This document shows, piece after piece, positions 16,501-23,676 of a stretch of 32,033 nt of DNA. Under the pieces are notes generated by a model. The model ran no database searches and was not told the DNA's origin. It saw nothing but the letters and a program-made list of their open reading frames with translations. The stretch comes from Clostridiales bacterium (GTDB lineage: Bacteria; Bacillota; Clostridia; Christensenellales; JAISNN01), in assembly GCA_031276195.1 (NCBI GenBank), contig JAISNN010000037.1, positions 1 through 32,033 of the forward strand, in the 5' to 3' direction. Numbering within the stretch: the first letter of the stretch is position 1; each line of letters opens with the position of its first letter. Made by a program: the position numbers and the translations under genes.

Positions 16501-16644
16501 CTTGAAACACTGCAACTGCGCCCGATAGAGCAAGCCAAAATAAAGTGCGCCCGCAAGTTGTTTAACGAACTTTCAACAAGCGTCGTCAGATACCACGACG
16601 TGACAAACTACCAACAATTGCTTGATATAATGCAGAGCATTTAA
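13528..16644 (+). CDS. res: Type III restriction enzyme subunit (Res)
   Basis: A 1038-residue type III Res protein: ATP-dependent translocase and endonuclease that acts with Mod. Walker A is METGTGKT (residues 110-117), motif II is the Res-typical DEPQ (236-239), motif III SFSATH follows, and motif VI is KRQEVGRGMRLCVN (about 570-583). The C-terminal nuclease is PD-(D/E)xK: D968 in SPDWAIAF and E987-T-K989 in YFIAETKG, all residues present. ATG 13528 overlaps the Fic stop. The length is normal. Nothing looks damaged, so restriction should be active if Mod is. The helicase at 6351 is a second, unrelated SF2 motor in the same operon. Confidence 0.95.
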   Translation: MKFKFKIQRYQTDAVAAITRVFEGQPFLERQKYTRDLGIRKQASQISIYETDGVEISGYEREDIGFENAKIILSDEALLANVNRIQSENNIRLSDKLFKQLGRAALDVEMETGTGKTYVYIKSIFELHKQYGWSKFIIVVPSIAIREGVKKSFEITADHFMEYYGKKARFFIYNSARLQELDGFSSSAAINVMIINAQAFNATGKDARRIDMVLDDFQGRKPIDVIAKNRPIIILDEPQKLGGEKTQAGLTKFKPLFSMSFSATHVKYNNLIYVLDALESYNQRLVKKIEVKGFELKNLRGTSGYLYLSQIVLSKDKPPMAKIEFEINYSKGISRETRILKKGDNLYYLSQGKNMPPLSQYENGFVISDINPFKNTITFLNGEEIEVGRVAGDLSESAIRRVQIRETILSHFEKEESNFYKGIKTLSLFFIDEVAKYKSYNDAGEEVNGEYADVFEREYAAILSEKLSLIETPYIKYLQGLEGKKTHNGYFSIDKKTGRAANPSIIGRGEDKGLSDDISAYDLILKNKERLLSFEEPTRFIFSHSALREGWDNPNVFQICTLKKSDSTVTKRQEVGRGMRLCVNSQGDRIDASTPNISVHDINKLTVIASDSYADFVTGLQREIKEELYDRPTKATQEYFIGKFVKDADGKAVQLDKPLAKKLYMYLSVNEYTDDNDNVTQKYREALSAGALEPLPVELQPYAASIATLVGSVFSGELPSDMIDNAQKPPVVNKLNDNFYKKEFRTLWNYINHKYTYDVEFDSAELIKKAIAHLDGKLFVTQLKYVTTTGIQKGEMDAEALKRGESFTLGKTVTKELKISASRIKYDLIGKIALGTTLTRKTVVAILQGISPKTFYYFKANPEEFITNAINLINEQKAAFTVEHITYTQTDGTYEADIFSAEKQRSEFEKAFKADKHIQDYVFTDGTAEKSVERRFAEALDTAAEVCVYAKLPRTFQIPTPVGNYSPDWAIAFNDNSGVKHIYFIAETKGTLETLQLRPIEQAKIKCARKLFNELSTSVVRYHDVTNYQQLLDIMQSI

Positions 16645-16657
16645 GAAGGAGAAATAA

Positions 16658-17135
16658 ATGACAAGAGCAAACGAAACTACGAGATGCGTTAAGAGAAAGT
16701 GCATGGATACAAAACGCGTGGGCAGGGAAACTTAACGAATATATTCTCAAATACGCAAAGGGACTTGGTATTGACGAATATTTAGACACCGGAGATTGCT
16801 TTTTGTTTAAGGATATTAAGAGCATTTCGGGCGCGATATATCACAAGATGGTATTTGCTTTCCGCATAAGTTACGCTCGTATTTTGAGTGATAAACTTGG
16901 TTATAAAAGTCCTCTATTTATAGACTCTCCGAGCGGACGCGAGGTTGAGTAGGTTGCGGTCGATAGTATGATTGCTATATTGGAACGCGATTTCATAGGG
17001 CATCAAATTATCATTGCTTCAATTTACGACTACTCAAAAAAAGGTAAAGATGACAAAACAATAACGATGGACGGGAAGCTATTAAATTTGAGCACGGGAC
17101 AAATGAGTTTGTTTGATACGGACGATGACGAATAA
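16658..17135 (+). pseudogene. C-terminal remnant of an SMC/DUF3732-like ATPase
   Basis: A good ribosome site (AAGAAGGAGA) and ATG 16658 open MTRANE; the frame then shifts, and the next frame reads on as LRDALRESAWIQNAWAGKLN to a stop at 17133-17135. An in-frame TAG at 16950 interrupts SPLFIDSPSGREVE / VAVDSMIAILERDF. The motif FIDSPSGREVE...MIAILERDFIGHQIIIASI resembles the Walker B and D-loop end of SMC/RecN-like or DUF3732-like ATPases that sit in restriction islands. So this is the tail of a formerly larger accessory gene, reduced by deletion, frameshift and nonsense mutation. The family call is tentative. Confidence 0.6.
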
Positions 17136-17168
17136 AAACATGGAGAAAAACGCATAAGCGGTCGCGGC

Positions 17169-17200
17169 GTGAATAGCGAAATAAGCAAGTTCATAATGGA
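17169..17200 (+). repeat. 32-bp direct repeat, copy 1
   Basis: Identical to 18415-18446. It encodes VNSEISKFIM in the frame that runs to the stop at 17253-17255 (SKFIMEYDFGKALEQQDGML). With the second copy it brackets the AlbA_2 gene. Confidence 0.85.
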
Positions 17201-17298
17201 ATACGACTTTGGCAAGGCACTTGAACAGCAGGACGGCATGCTTTTGGCGGAATGATTAAAAACGAAAAAGGAATAAACTCATTTACGAGGGTACAAGG

Positions 17299-18390
17299 AT
17301 GGATAAACAAAACTTAAACGACTTGCTGAGCCGAATAAAAGAGGGCTCTCTTCAAGAGGATGAAAGCATTGAATTTAAGGCATCATTTTCGAGTCAAGGC
17401 AGAATACTCAAAACTATGGCAGGATTGGCGAACAATAAGGGGGGCTTTATTGTAATTGGCATTGAAGATGGCACGCATTCTATTATAGGTTTGGATGACG
17501 AGAGCGCGGGAAAATTTAACGACATGGAGCATAACGGATTTCCTAAAATTGTGCGCGAAATCTATAATCCTTGTATAGCATGGACTCACGAGCTCGCTAA
17601 GATTGACGAAAAACAAGTAGGGGTCATCATCGTTAAAGAGGCAATAAATAAGCCAATTATTGCTGAAAAGAATACAGGTAGTGGGGACGTAAAAACAGGC
17701 GCAATATATTATAGATATAAGGCAGAAACGACTTTTATCGGACATTCCGAACTTGTGACAATACTTGAAAGAGTGCGTGAGGTTGCTCGCGAAAAAGAGA
17801 GTCAAAAGTGGCAAGAGCATTTTAATAAAATTGCGTTATATGGGATAGACAATGCAGGCGTATTGGATGCCGAAACGGGAACTATTCATAATTCAAGAGC
17901 CGTTTTTCAGTTAAGCGAGGCTACTTTTAATAAACTTAATGAGCAAGTCCTATTCGTAAAAGAGGGAGAATTCAATGAAGTGAATGGCGCAAAAACCTTA
18001 AACTTAATTGGAAACTTGCAAATATCAGGGGATACAACTGAATATCGAATAACCGAACAAGAAACCGCAATGGCAATCAATCCTGCACAAGCACACTCAT
18101 TTGCAAGAGATTATTACTGTCTATTTCCGATAAAGAAAAATGAGAGCGGAGAATTAGGGCTATACACGCAAGCAAAGCAAGAGGTAATAAAAAATGATGG
18201 TAATATCAACGGTGGACTTTTTGCAAAGGCATGTGCGCAACTAAGGCAAGCCAAACAACGCAAATTTGTGTCGCCTTCACCAGTTTATGGAACAACCAAT
18301 AGATACTCAAAAGGTGCAGTTGCTGAATTAATAAGAATATATTATGTGTTACAAGAGGAAAACGCGTCAATAAACAAAACCGAAGAATAA
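17299..18390 (+). CDS. Schlafen-like AlbA_2 domain protein
   Basis: A 363-residue protein with an N-terminal AlbA_2 (Schlafen) domain: ESIEFKASFSSQGRILKTMAGLANNKGGFIVIGIED at residues 23-58 has the ExK core and the strand-turn GG-F-hydrophobic signature. The middle (about 180-330) is unrecognised, mixed alpha/beta, and the C terminus may be a small helical DNA-binding unit (GAVAELIRIYYVLQEEN). Relatives bind or cleave nucleic acids, and some serve in anti-phage defence; the substrate here is unknown. The gene is plainly more AT-rich than Res or the ImmA fragment and lies between two copies of a 32-bp repeat, so it seems a separate acquisition. ATG 17299 follows GAGGGTACAAGG; Mod/Res coupling does not extend to it. 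Confidence 0.85.
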   Translation: MDKQNLNDLLSRIKEGSLQEDESIEFKASFSSQGRILKTMAGLANNKGGFIVIGIEDGTHSIIGLDDESAGKFNDMEHNGFPKIVREIYNPCIAWTHELAKIDEKQVGVIIVKEAINKPIIAEKNTGSGDVKTGAIYYRYKAETTFIGHSELVTILERVREVAREKESQKWQEHFNKIALYGIDNAGVLDAETGTIHNSRAVFQLSEATFNKLNEQVLFVKEGEFNEVNGAKTLNLIGNLQISGDTTEYRITEQETAMAINPAQAHSFARDYYCLFPIKKNESGELGLYTQAKQEVIKNDGNINGGLFAKACAQLRQAKQRKFVSPSPVYGTTNRYSKGAVAELIRIYYVLQEENASINKTEE

Positions 18391-18405
18391 AATGGAGGAC
18401 AGCCG

Positions 18406-18711
18406 ATGCGCGGAGTGAATAGCGAAATAAGCAAGTTCATAATGGAGTCTGGCGACGGCTACGACAAGATTTTTAGCGCGATAAAAAGGTTTGCACTCGG
18501 CAATAGGGGCAGCCTTGATTTCCTCGACGCGGATATGCGCGAGGCAAAATATGTTGAGCTTTTCAACGTATATTTTAAGACCGCGCAAAACATTCGGATA
18601 AAAGACGACGCCGGCACGTTCCGCGCGCTTGTCGAGGCGGAATTCACCGCGCAAAAGAAGCGGCGCGGCGATTACAAAGAATATCGAACCGTACTCGCGC
18701 AAACTTTTTGA
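18406..18711 (+). CDS. Hypothetical protein, probably 5' part of a broken phage gene
   Basis: A 101-residue frame with GGAGG 8-12 bases before ATG 18406. It reads MRGVNSEISKFIMESGDGYD and then YVELFNVYFKTAQNIRIKDDAGTFRALVEAEFTAQ. I recognise no family. Near its end the adjacent frame takes over in ImmA/IrrE-like sequence (ITKNIEPYSRKLFEARTAF), so its last 20 residues may be frameshifted. Its first 32 codable bases after the start region are the second copy of the direct repeat. Confidence 0.45.
   Translation: MRGVNSEISKFIMESGDGYDKIFSAIKRFALGNRGSLDFLDADMREAKYVELFNVYFKTAQNIRIKDDAGTFRALVEAEFTAQKKRRGDYKEYRTVLAQTF
18415..18446 (+). repeat. 32-bp direct repeat, copy 2
   Basis: Identical to 17169-17200; lies at the start of the hypothetical gene at 18406. 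The AlbA_2 gene lies between the copies. Confidence 0.85.
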
Positions 18712-19045
18712 GGCGCGGACGGCTTTCACGGCGACGGATAACTTCGTCCCCGTTTTGAGTCGCGAGGATTTAGACGGAGAAGCGGAGCGATTTCTCGAAA
18801 AATACTATCCCGAAGCATTAAAAAGCCCGATACCCACTCCGATGCGCGAGGTGATAGAAAAGCGCATGGGGCTTAAAGTTCACGGGGATATAGCGCTAAC
18901 CCGCGACCTTTCGGTTTTCGGAATGATATGCTTTGCGGACGGCGACATAATAGTTTACGACGAGGAAACAAAGCGTAAAAAGCCATACCATGCGGAGCGC
19001 GCGAGATATTCGTCGATTCGAACGTTTACTTTTTGCGTTGCTTAG
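18629..19045 (+). pseudogene. ImmA/IrrE-type metallopeptidase, N-terminal part
   Basis: This frame carries FVPVLSREDLDGEAERFLEKYY, PMREVIEKRMGLKVHGDIAL and SVFGMICFADGDIIVYDEET, the N-terminal part of a clostridial ImmA/IrrE-like peptidase. It ends out of frame (SIRTFTFCVA). From about 19000 the other frame continues the family sequence as IFVDSNVYFLRCLGCKHNTM and then the zinc motif in HEAYHWHKH. So a frameshift separates the two halves of one gene. In this family the peptidase cleaves or controls an XRE repressor to induce a mobile element. With the frameshift it should be inactive. Confidence 0.75.
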
Positions 19046-20610
19046 GTTGTAAGCATAACACAATGGCGCACGAGGCTTACCATTGGCACAAGCACCGCGT
19101 TTACGCTATCGTTAAGAACATAAACACAAAGGCGCGGACGGTCGCTCACCATTGTACGACCGCGCCAAGGGGTAACCTAATACAAACATCGCAACCTACG
19201 GACGAAGAATGGATGGAGTGGCAGTCAAACGCCGTAGCCCCGCGCATTCTTATGCCGAGGGCGCAAACCGAAATAAAGGTTAAGCGGTTATTAAAAGAGC
19301 GCGGATATATTGAGAGAACGCCGGACAGCTTGCAAGTTATACATGATGTCATAGACGAGTTATCGGAATTCTATCGGGTTTCAAAACAGGCGGCAAAGAT
19401 ACGCCTGATAAACTTCGGGTATCACGAAGCGGCGGAAGTCTACAACTACGAAACGCCGGATTGTCTTTGCCCAAGTAAGGAAGCTACGATGATTGACGTT
19501 TTCTCGGAATACCAAAACAACAAAGATTTTAGGTTCCTATTTGACGAGGAATTATTCCGTAACGTCGAGGGGCGCTACGTTATAAACGCCGATAAATATA
19601 GGACGTTGAACGCGGACGGTGACTACGTTTTAACCGAGTACGCAAAAGAAAACCTCGACGAATGCGCCATAACCTTCGAGTATAATATCTTAGAGATATT
19701 CGAGTATAACCGCACAAGCGGGGTGATGTATAAGAGAGCGCGGGAGGCGTGTCCGACAAAGATATTTTATCCCGAGCATAACGAAGCGCGAAAGAGCTTT
19801 TGCAGGTACTTGGTCCCAACGCGGTGGTCGCGGCAATCGACTGGGAAAAGACGGCTTATGCGGGCTGAAACGAGCGACAACGAAATCAGGCTTACCGAGA
19901 GCTACCTATACCGCGAGAGTATAAAGAAAATCGCGGGTCGCAGATACGATGCGGACGCGAAAGCATGGTTCATACCCCGCACGGAACGGAATATCGCGTT
20001 CGTGCGATTGTTCGGCGCGGAGTTGGACGACAACCTGAAAACGGCGGCGCGAAAGATACCGCGGGCGACCATAGCCGAAACCGACGAAACGCCGATTTGC
20101 GAAATGCCGCTGAAAATCAAGCCGTACCGCCACCAAATACGCGGGTTCAACGCGTGTATGAGCAATGCGGGCTACGGGCTGTTATTCGAGGTCGGGCTTG
20201 GCAAGTCGGCGACGGCGATCGCGGCGTTCAGCGCGGTAAAACTTGAAAAGACCGCGGTCGCCGACGTGAAACGGTTTTTATCCAAACTTAGCCACAAGGA
20301 ACTGATAGACGGGTATCTAAACAGGATAGACGCGGAAGCGAAAATATTGATATTGCAATCCTTTAAATCCGACGGCAAAGCCGCCGCGATAGACGCAACG
20401 GAAACGCCGACAGGAGAAATGAACATTCTAACAAACGCAACGGAAACCCTGATATATGGAACAGAAATCCTGACAAACGCAATGGAAACGCTTGATACGG
20501 CGGAACCCTCCGAAAACGTGATAATAGATGAAGCCGCCGTGGGAACGGACGCAAACGGCACCTTTCCGCCAATAAATTTTAGGGTGAAAAGGTACACGTT
20601 ACAAGCGTAA
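19033..20610 (+). pseudogene. Chimeric frame: ImmA/IrrE C-part fused to HARP/SNF2 helicase fragment
   Basis: One open frame of 525 codons made of unrelated pieces. Residues 10-220 are the catalytic and distal parts of ImmA/IrrE (HNTMAHEAYHWHKH with HExxH; EEWMEWQSNAVAPRILMPRA; VINADKYRTLNADGDYVLTE). About 276-400 is a HARP-like module and helicase start (ESIKKIAGRRYDADAKAWFI, LFGAELDDNL, CEMPLKIKPYRHQIRGF), ending just after Walker A (LLFEVGLGKSATAIAAF). About 406-445 is a helical piece (KRFLSKLSHKELIDGYLNRID) of unknown origin. About 445-505 is a 14-residue repeat (ILTNATETL / ILTNAMETL). A short stretch in another frame (LLQVLGPNAVVAAIDWEKT, about 19796-19855) shows that deletions joined the pieces. 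It is unlikely to make a working protein. Confidence 0.65.
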
Positions 20611-20813
20611 CGAGTATCGGTAATTCTGCGTTCGGGAGTTTCCGTAATTTGACTATTTATGCGGAGGCGGAGAGCAAGCCGGACGGGTGGAGTTCGAGTT
20701 GGAATTATAGTAACCGTTTTGTGTATTGGTATTCGGCTGGATATCAAGAGGGGAATTATTGGCGTTATACGACCGTAGACGGAGTTGAAGTTCCCACATC
20801 GTGGAATAATTAA
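20592..20813 (+). pseudogene. C-terminal fragment of BspA-type leucine-rich repeat protein
   Basis: A frame overlapping the end of the chimeric gene reads VTSVTSIGNSAFGSFRNLTI and YAEAESKPDGWSSSWNYSNR, closing with GVEVPTSWNN and a stop at 20811-20813. SIGNSAF-x-LTIYAEA-xx-PxGW is the end of a BspA-like surface leucine-rich repeat domain. No start or preceding repeats remain. It was joined to the debris by a deletion. Confidence 0.65.
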
Positions 20814-20894
20814 CGGGTGGCTGTAAGCGGCGTTCCAACACCGTGGAACCGTTATTAGGCGGCCAGGATTTTGTACAAAATTAATTTAATATTT

Positions 20895-21056
20895 TTTACA
20901 AAATCAAGGAAATCCTAATAGTCTTGAAAGGAAATTTTACAAAATTAAGGATGTCCTAATGGAATTAAGAAAAATTTTGTAGAATTAAAGAAATCCTAAA
21001 TAGTATCAAGAAAAACTTTACAAAATTAAGGTTTTCCTAATATAATTTTAAGAAAA
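20895..21056 (+). repeat. Four tandem ~40-bp AT-rich repeats with AGGA-N2-TCCT cores
   Basis: Units begin TTTTACAAAATYAAGG or a variant at 20895, 20935, 20975 and 21016 (spacing 40, 40, 41). Each carries a small dyad: AGGAAATCCT, AGGATGTCCT, AAGAAATCCT, AGGTTTTCCT. The array is non-coding and ends at a terminator. Confidence 0.8.
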
Positions 21057-21059
21057 GCG

Positions 21060-21096
21060 AAAAAACTTCTTTCTCATTTTGAGAGAGGAGTTTTTT
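21060..21096 (+). terminator. Long intrinsic terminator
   Basis: Bases 21060-21075 pair with 21081-21096 over 16 positions (two G-U pairs) with loop ATTTT; the arm starts with six A and ends in six T, so it can work in both directions. It separates the phage debris and repeat array from the M14 gene. From 21097 to 21267 I see only T-rich DNA. Confidence 0.8.
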
Positions 21097-21273
21097 AATA
21101 TTTTTTTGATTTTTTTGATTAACGGAATTTTTTGTTAAAGTTTTTTTGAGAGAAAAATTTTTCATTAAATGTTTTTAAAGGATTTTATTTTTTCAATTTT
21201 TTTTATTGGTTTTCATAGTATATTATAGGCTTATATATACGGATTTTTAGACGGGAAGGGGCGTGGTTTGATT

Positions 21274-22608
21274 ATGAATATCATACGTGAAAACGTGATT
21301 AGGGACATATATCTCACGGCGGCGGAGATGAAACGGCGCGGTTTCGAGGTCGGTGTGATCGGGAAGAGTGTTTTGGGTTGTCCGATTCCGTATATAAAGA
21401 AGGGGGATGCGCGGTTTGGCGAAGCGATGATTTTCGGCGCGATTCACGCCAGGGAATACGCTACGGCTCCGTTGGTTTTGAAAATGGCGGAGGAATACGG
21501 GGGCGGGAGCGCGATATATTTTATCCCGCTTGTGAACGTCGACGGGGTTGCTTTGGCGGTTCACGGGATTGATTTTATCGATCGTTTGGGGCGTTGTTTA
21601 GGGAGCGGCGGCGGTTCGGTCGACTGTATGAAGTGTGAAAGGGGCTATATATATTCGCGTCGTTTTGTCAATTCGCCTAATATATTTGAGGAATTCGCGG
21701 AGATTTTCGATGTTTCCAGGGACTATTCCGGCGGTTTTGAGGGGAAAGACGACATAAAAAACGATTTGGAATCGCGGAATTACGGAGTAAATTATAATAC
21801 AAAAAACGATTTGGAATTACGGAATGCCGCGGAGAATAATGCCGTAAGCGGATTAAAATTTATAAATTATAAAGGAAACGATGCGGAAAATAACACAAAA
21901 AACGCTTTAAAATTCGGCTGTTCGGTAGGAAATAATACAAAAAGCGGAGCGGAATATAGAAGCGGTGAATGGAATAATGCAATAAATAGCGCAAAAAACT
22001 GCTTAAAATTCGGCGGTTCGGCAGAAAATAATACAAAAGGCAGTTCGGACGCTTTCGGGCGCGGCGCGCTTTCGCCTTTTTCGGAAAATTTGATAAAAAT
22101 AAACGGCTACGACAGGGATTTTTCGCTTTGGAAAGCGAACGTAAACGCGGTGGATTTGAACGTCAACTTCGACGCGGATTGGGGAACGGGCATAAAAAAC
22201 GCGCGCTATCCCGCGCCCGAAAACTATATCGGACCCTTCCCGGAGAGCGAACCCGAAACAAAAGCGTTGATAAACATCACAAAAGAGCATGACTTTTCTT
22301 GCGTTTTGTGCTATCATTGTAAGGGCGAAGTCATATACTACGGCTACAAAAACAGTACGCCGTCGCCCGCTCTCGCCGCCGAAATCTCAAAAGCGACGGG
22401 TTATCCTCTCGCGGAAAGCGTCGGAAGCGCGGGAGGGTATAAGGATTGGTTTACCGAACGGTTCGGAAAGCCCGCGTTTACGATAGAAGTCGGGAACGAA
22501 GGGCTTAGTTACGCGGAATTGGACGGTCAATTCGACGCGATCTATCGGCAAAACGAGCGGCTGACGGGGATCGTAAACGCGTATTCTATGAGAATGCGTT
22601 CCGAATGA
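21274..22608 (+). CDS. M14-family zinc carboxypeptidase with repeat insertion
   Basis: A 444-residue M14 peptidase. Zinc ligands are H58 and E61 in GAIHAREYAT, and H348 in CYHCKGEVIYYG; E405 in FTIEVGNEG is the catalytic glutamate. VNVDG and WKANVNAVDLNVNF are family landmarks. Related clostridial enzymes cut gamma-D-glutamyl-diaminopimelate bonds of peptidoglycan, which would fit cell-wall recycling, but no signal peptide or LysM domain is present. Between about residues 155 and 268 there is an Asn/Lys-rich, low-complexity insertion with tandem units (NTKNDLELRN, NTKNALKFGCS, NAINSAKNCLKFGGS) that typical relatives lack. ATG 21274 is chosen; TTG 21268 lies closer to AAGGGG (21256-21261) and is possible. 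Confidence 0.88.
   Translation: MNIIRENVIRDIYLTAAEMKRRGFEVGVIGKSVLGCPIPYIKKGDARFGEAMIFGAIHAREYATAPLVLKMAEEYGGGSAIYFIPLVNVDGVALAVHGIDFIDRLGRCLGSGGGSVDCMKCERGYIYSRRFVNSPNIFEEFAEIFDVSRDYSGGFEGKDDIKNDLESRNYGVNYNTKNDLELRNAAENNAVSGLKFINYKGNDAENNTKNALKFGCSVGNNTKSGAEYRSGEWNNAINSAKNCLKFGGSAENNTKGSSDAFGRGALSPFSENLIKINGYDRDFSLWKANVNAVDLNVNFDADWGTGIKNARYPAPENYIGPFPESEPETKALINITKEHDFSCVLCYHCKGEVIYYGYKNSTPSPALAAEISKATGYPLAESVGSAGGYKDWFTERFGKPAFTIEVGNEGLSYAELDGQFDAIYRQNERLTGIVNAYSMRMRSE
21756..22040 (+). repeat. In-frame tandem repeats inside the M14 peptidase gene
   Basis: AAAAAACGAT-like units recur at 21756, 21801 (45 bp), 21897 (96 bp) and 21993 (96 bp), always in steps divisible by three. They encode the low-complexity insertion between the second and third zinc ligands. 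Confidence 0.75.
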
Positions 22609-22630
22609 AAAACGCATTAAAAAGCGGATT

Positions 22631-22950
22631 GAATTATATAATATATATCATATAAATAAAGCCCTTTTTTTGATAGAGCCGAGGGAATAAGACCGGGTTG
22701 AATTATATAATATATATCATATAAATAAAGTCTTTGTTTTGATATAAGCGAGGGAATAAGACCGGAGTGAATTATATAATATATATCATATAAATAAAGT
22801 TTATTTCGTATAGCGTCGCGGGAATGAAATCTAAGCGAATTATATCACATATATTATATAAATAAATCTATTTTTTCGATATAATTATGAGAATGAAAAG
22901 CGGACCATTATATAATTTATATTATATAATATATATCATATAAATAAACC
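22631..22950 (+). repeat. Five ~69-bp intergenic minisatellite units
   Basis: The block GAATTATATAATATATATCA followed by TATAAATAAA recurs at 22631, 22700, 22769, about 22837 and about 22920, each followed by a T-rich tract, a variable centre and GAGGGAATAAGACC or a decayed form. Spacing is 69, 69, 68 and then about 83 because the last unit has extra TATA. It fills the whole gap between the M14 gene and tadA. Each AT block can fold on itself. Confidence 0.88.
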
Positions 22951-23002
22951 TATTTTTTTCGGATAAAGTCATATAAAAAAAACGAAGGAGCAGTTTTTAG
23001 AT

Positions 23003-23491
23003 ATGCCGTATTCAAAGGATTCAAAACGAGGGACGGATGCGCGTCCGCCCGAATTTTATATGAAAAAAGCCTTAAACGAGGCAAAAAAGGCATATAAAGC
23101 GGGCGAAGTTCCCGTTGGCGCGGTTGTGGTTTCGGGCGGCGAGGTGATCGCGTCCGCGCATAATACGGTCGAAAAAATAGGCAGCGTTTTGGGGCATGCC
23201 GAGATTCAAGCGATAAAAAAAGCCGAAAAAAAAGTCGGCGGATGGCGGCTTTCGGACTGCGATATTTACGTTACTTTGGAGCCTTGTCCGATGTGCGCGG
23301 GGGCGATTGTAAATTCGCGTATAAAGAACCTCTATTACGGCGCGTCCGACGACAAAGCGTGCAGTAAAAATATCTTTGAATCGGAGGGCTATAACCACAA
23401 AGTGAATTGTTTTTCGGGAATTATGAAGGACGAATGTCTTTCCGTCATAAAGGATTTTTTCGCCGAAAGACGGAGCGAAAAACTGAAATAA
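23003..23491 (+). CDS. tadA: tRNA-specific adenosine deaminase
   Basis: A 162-residue cytidine-deaminase-fold enzyme that converts A34 to inosine in the anticodon of tRNA-Arg(ACG), letting it read CGN codons; essential in most bacteria. Zinc ligands and the proton shuttle are intact: H65-A-E67 in GHAEIQAI and C95/C98 in EPCPMCAGAI. VPVGAVVV and NLYYGASDDKACS are family signatures, the latter near the RNA-binding end. AAGGAG (22985-22990) lies 12 bases before ATG 23003. The N terminus has about 15 extra residues compared with the usual start (EFYMKKALNEAKKAY), possibly disordered. It is flanked by a minisatellite upstream and by a duplicate of its own 3' end downstream. Confidence 0.96.
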   Translation: MPYSKDSKRGTDARPPEFYMKKALNEAKKAYKAGEVPVGAVVVSGGEVIASAHNTVEKIGSVLGHAEIQAIKKAEKKVGGWRLSDCDIYVTLEPCPMCAGAIVNSRIKNLYYGASDDKACSKNIFESEGYNHKVNCFSGIMKDECLSVIKDFFAERRSEKLK

Positions 23492-23566
23492 AATATGAGC
23501 GCGTTTTAAAGAATGCCGATTAAAAAACCGCGGCAAAAACGCCCGTATACTCGTTCGTTTTTTCAA

Positions 23567-23591
23567 AAAGACGGAGCGAAAAATTGAAATA
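23567..23591 (+). repeat. Duplicate of tadA 3' end
   Basis: These 25 bases match 23466-23490, the last codons of tadA, with a single C-to-T difference (AAACTGAAATA versus AAATTGAAATA); offset 101 bp. The intervening DNA is non-coding. It looks like a decayed tandem duplication across the gene end. Confidence 0.7.
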
Positions 23592-23676
23592 TTATAAGGT
23601 GTGAATAAGGGTATGTTTTGCCGCATAGAATATATGTATATTTATGTGGCATTTTTTATTTTGCGGAGGGATTTTT

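Noticed and set aside
15928-16533. 201-codon reverse-strand frame within res, and a 186-codon one at 13816-14376
   Set aside because: Shadow frames of a well-supported gene with conserved motifs on the + strand.
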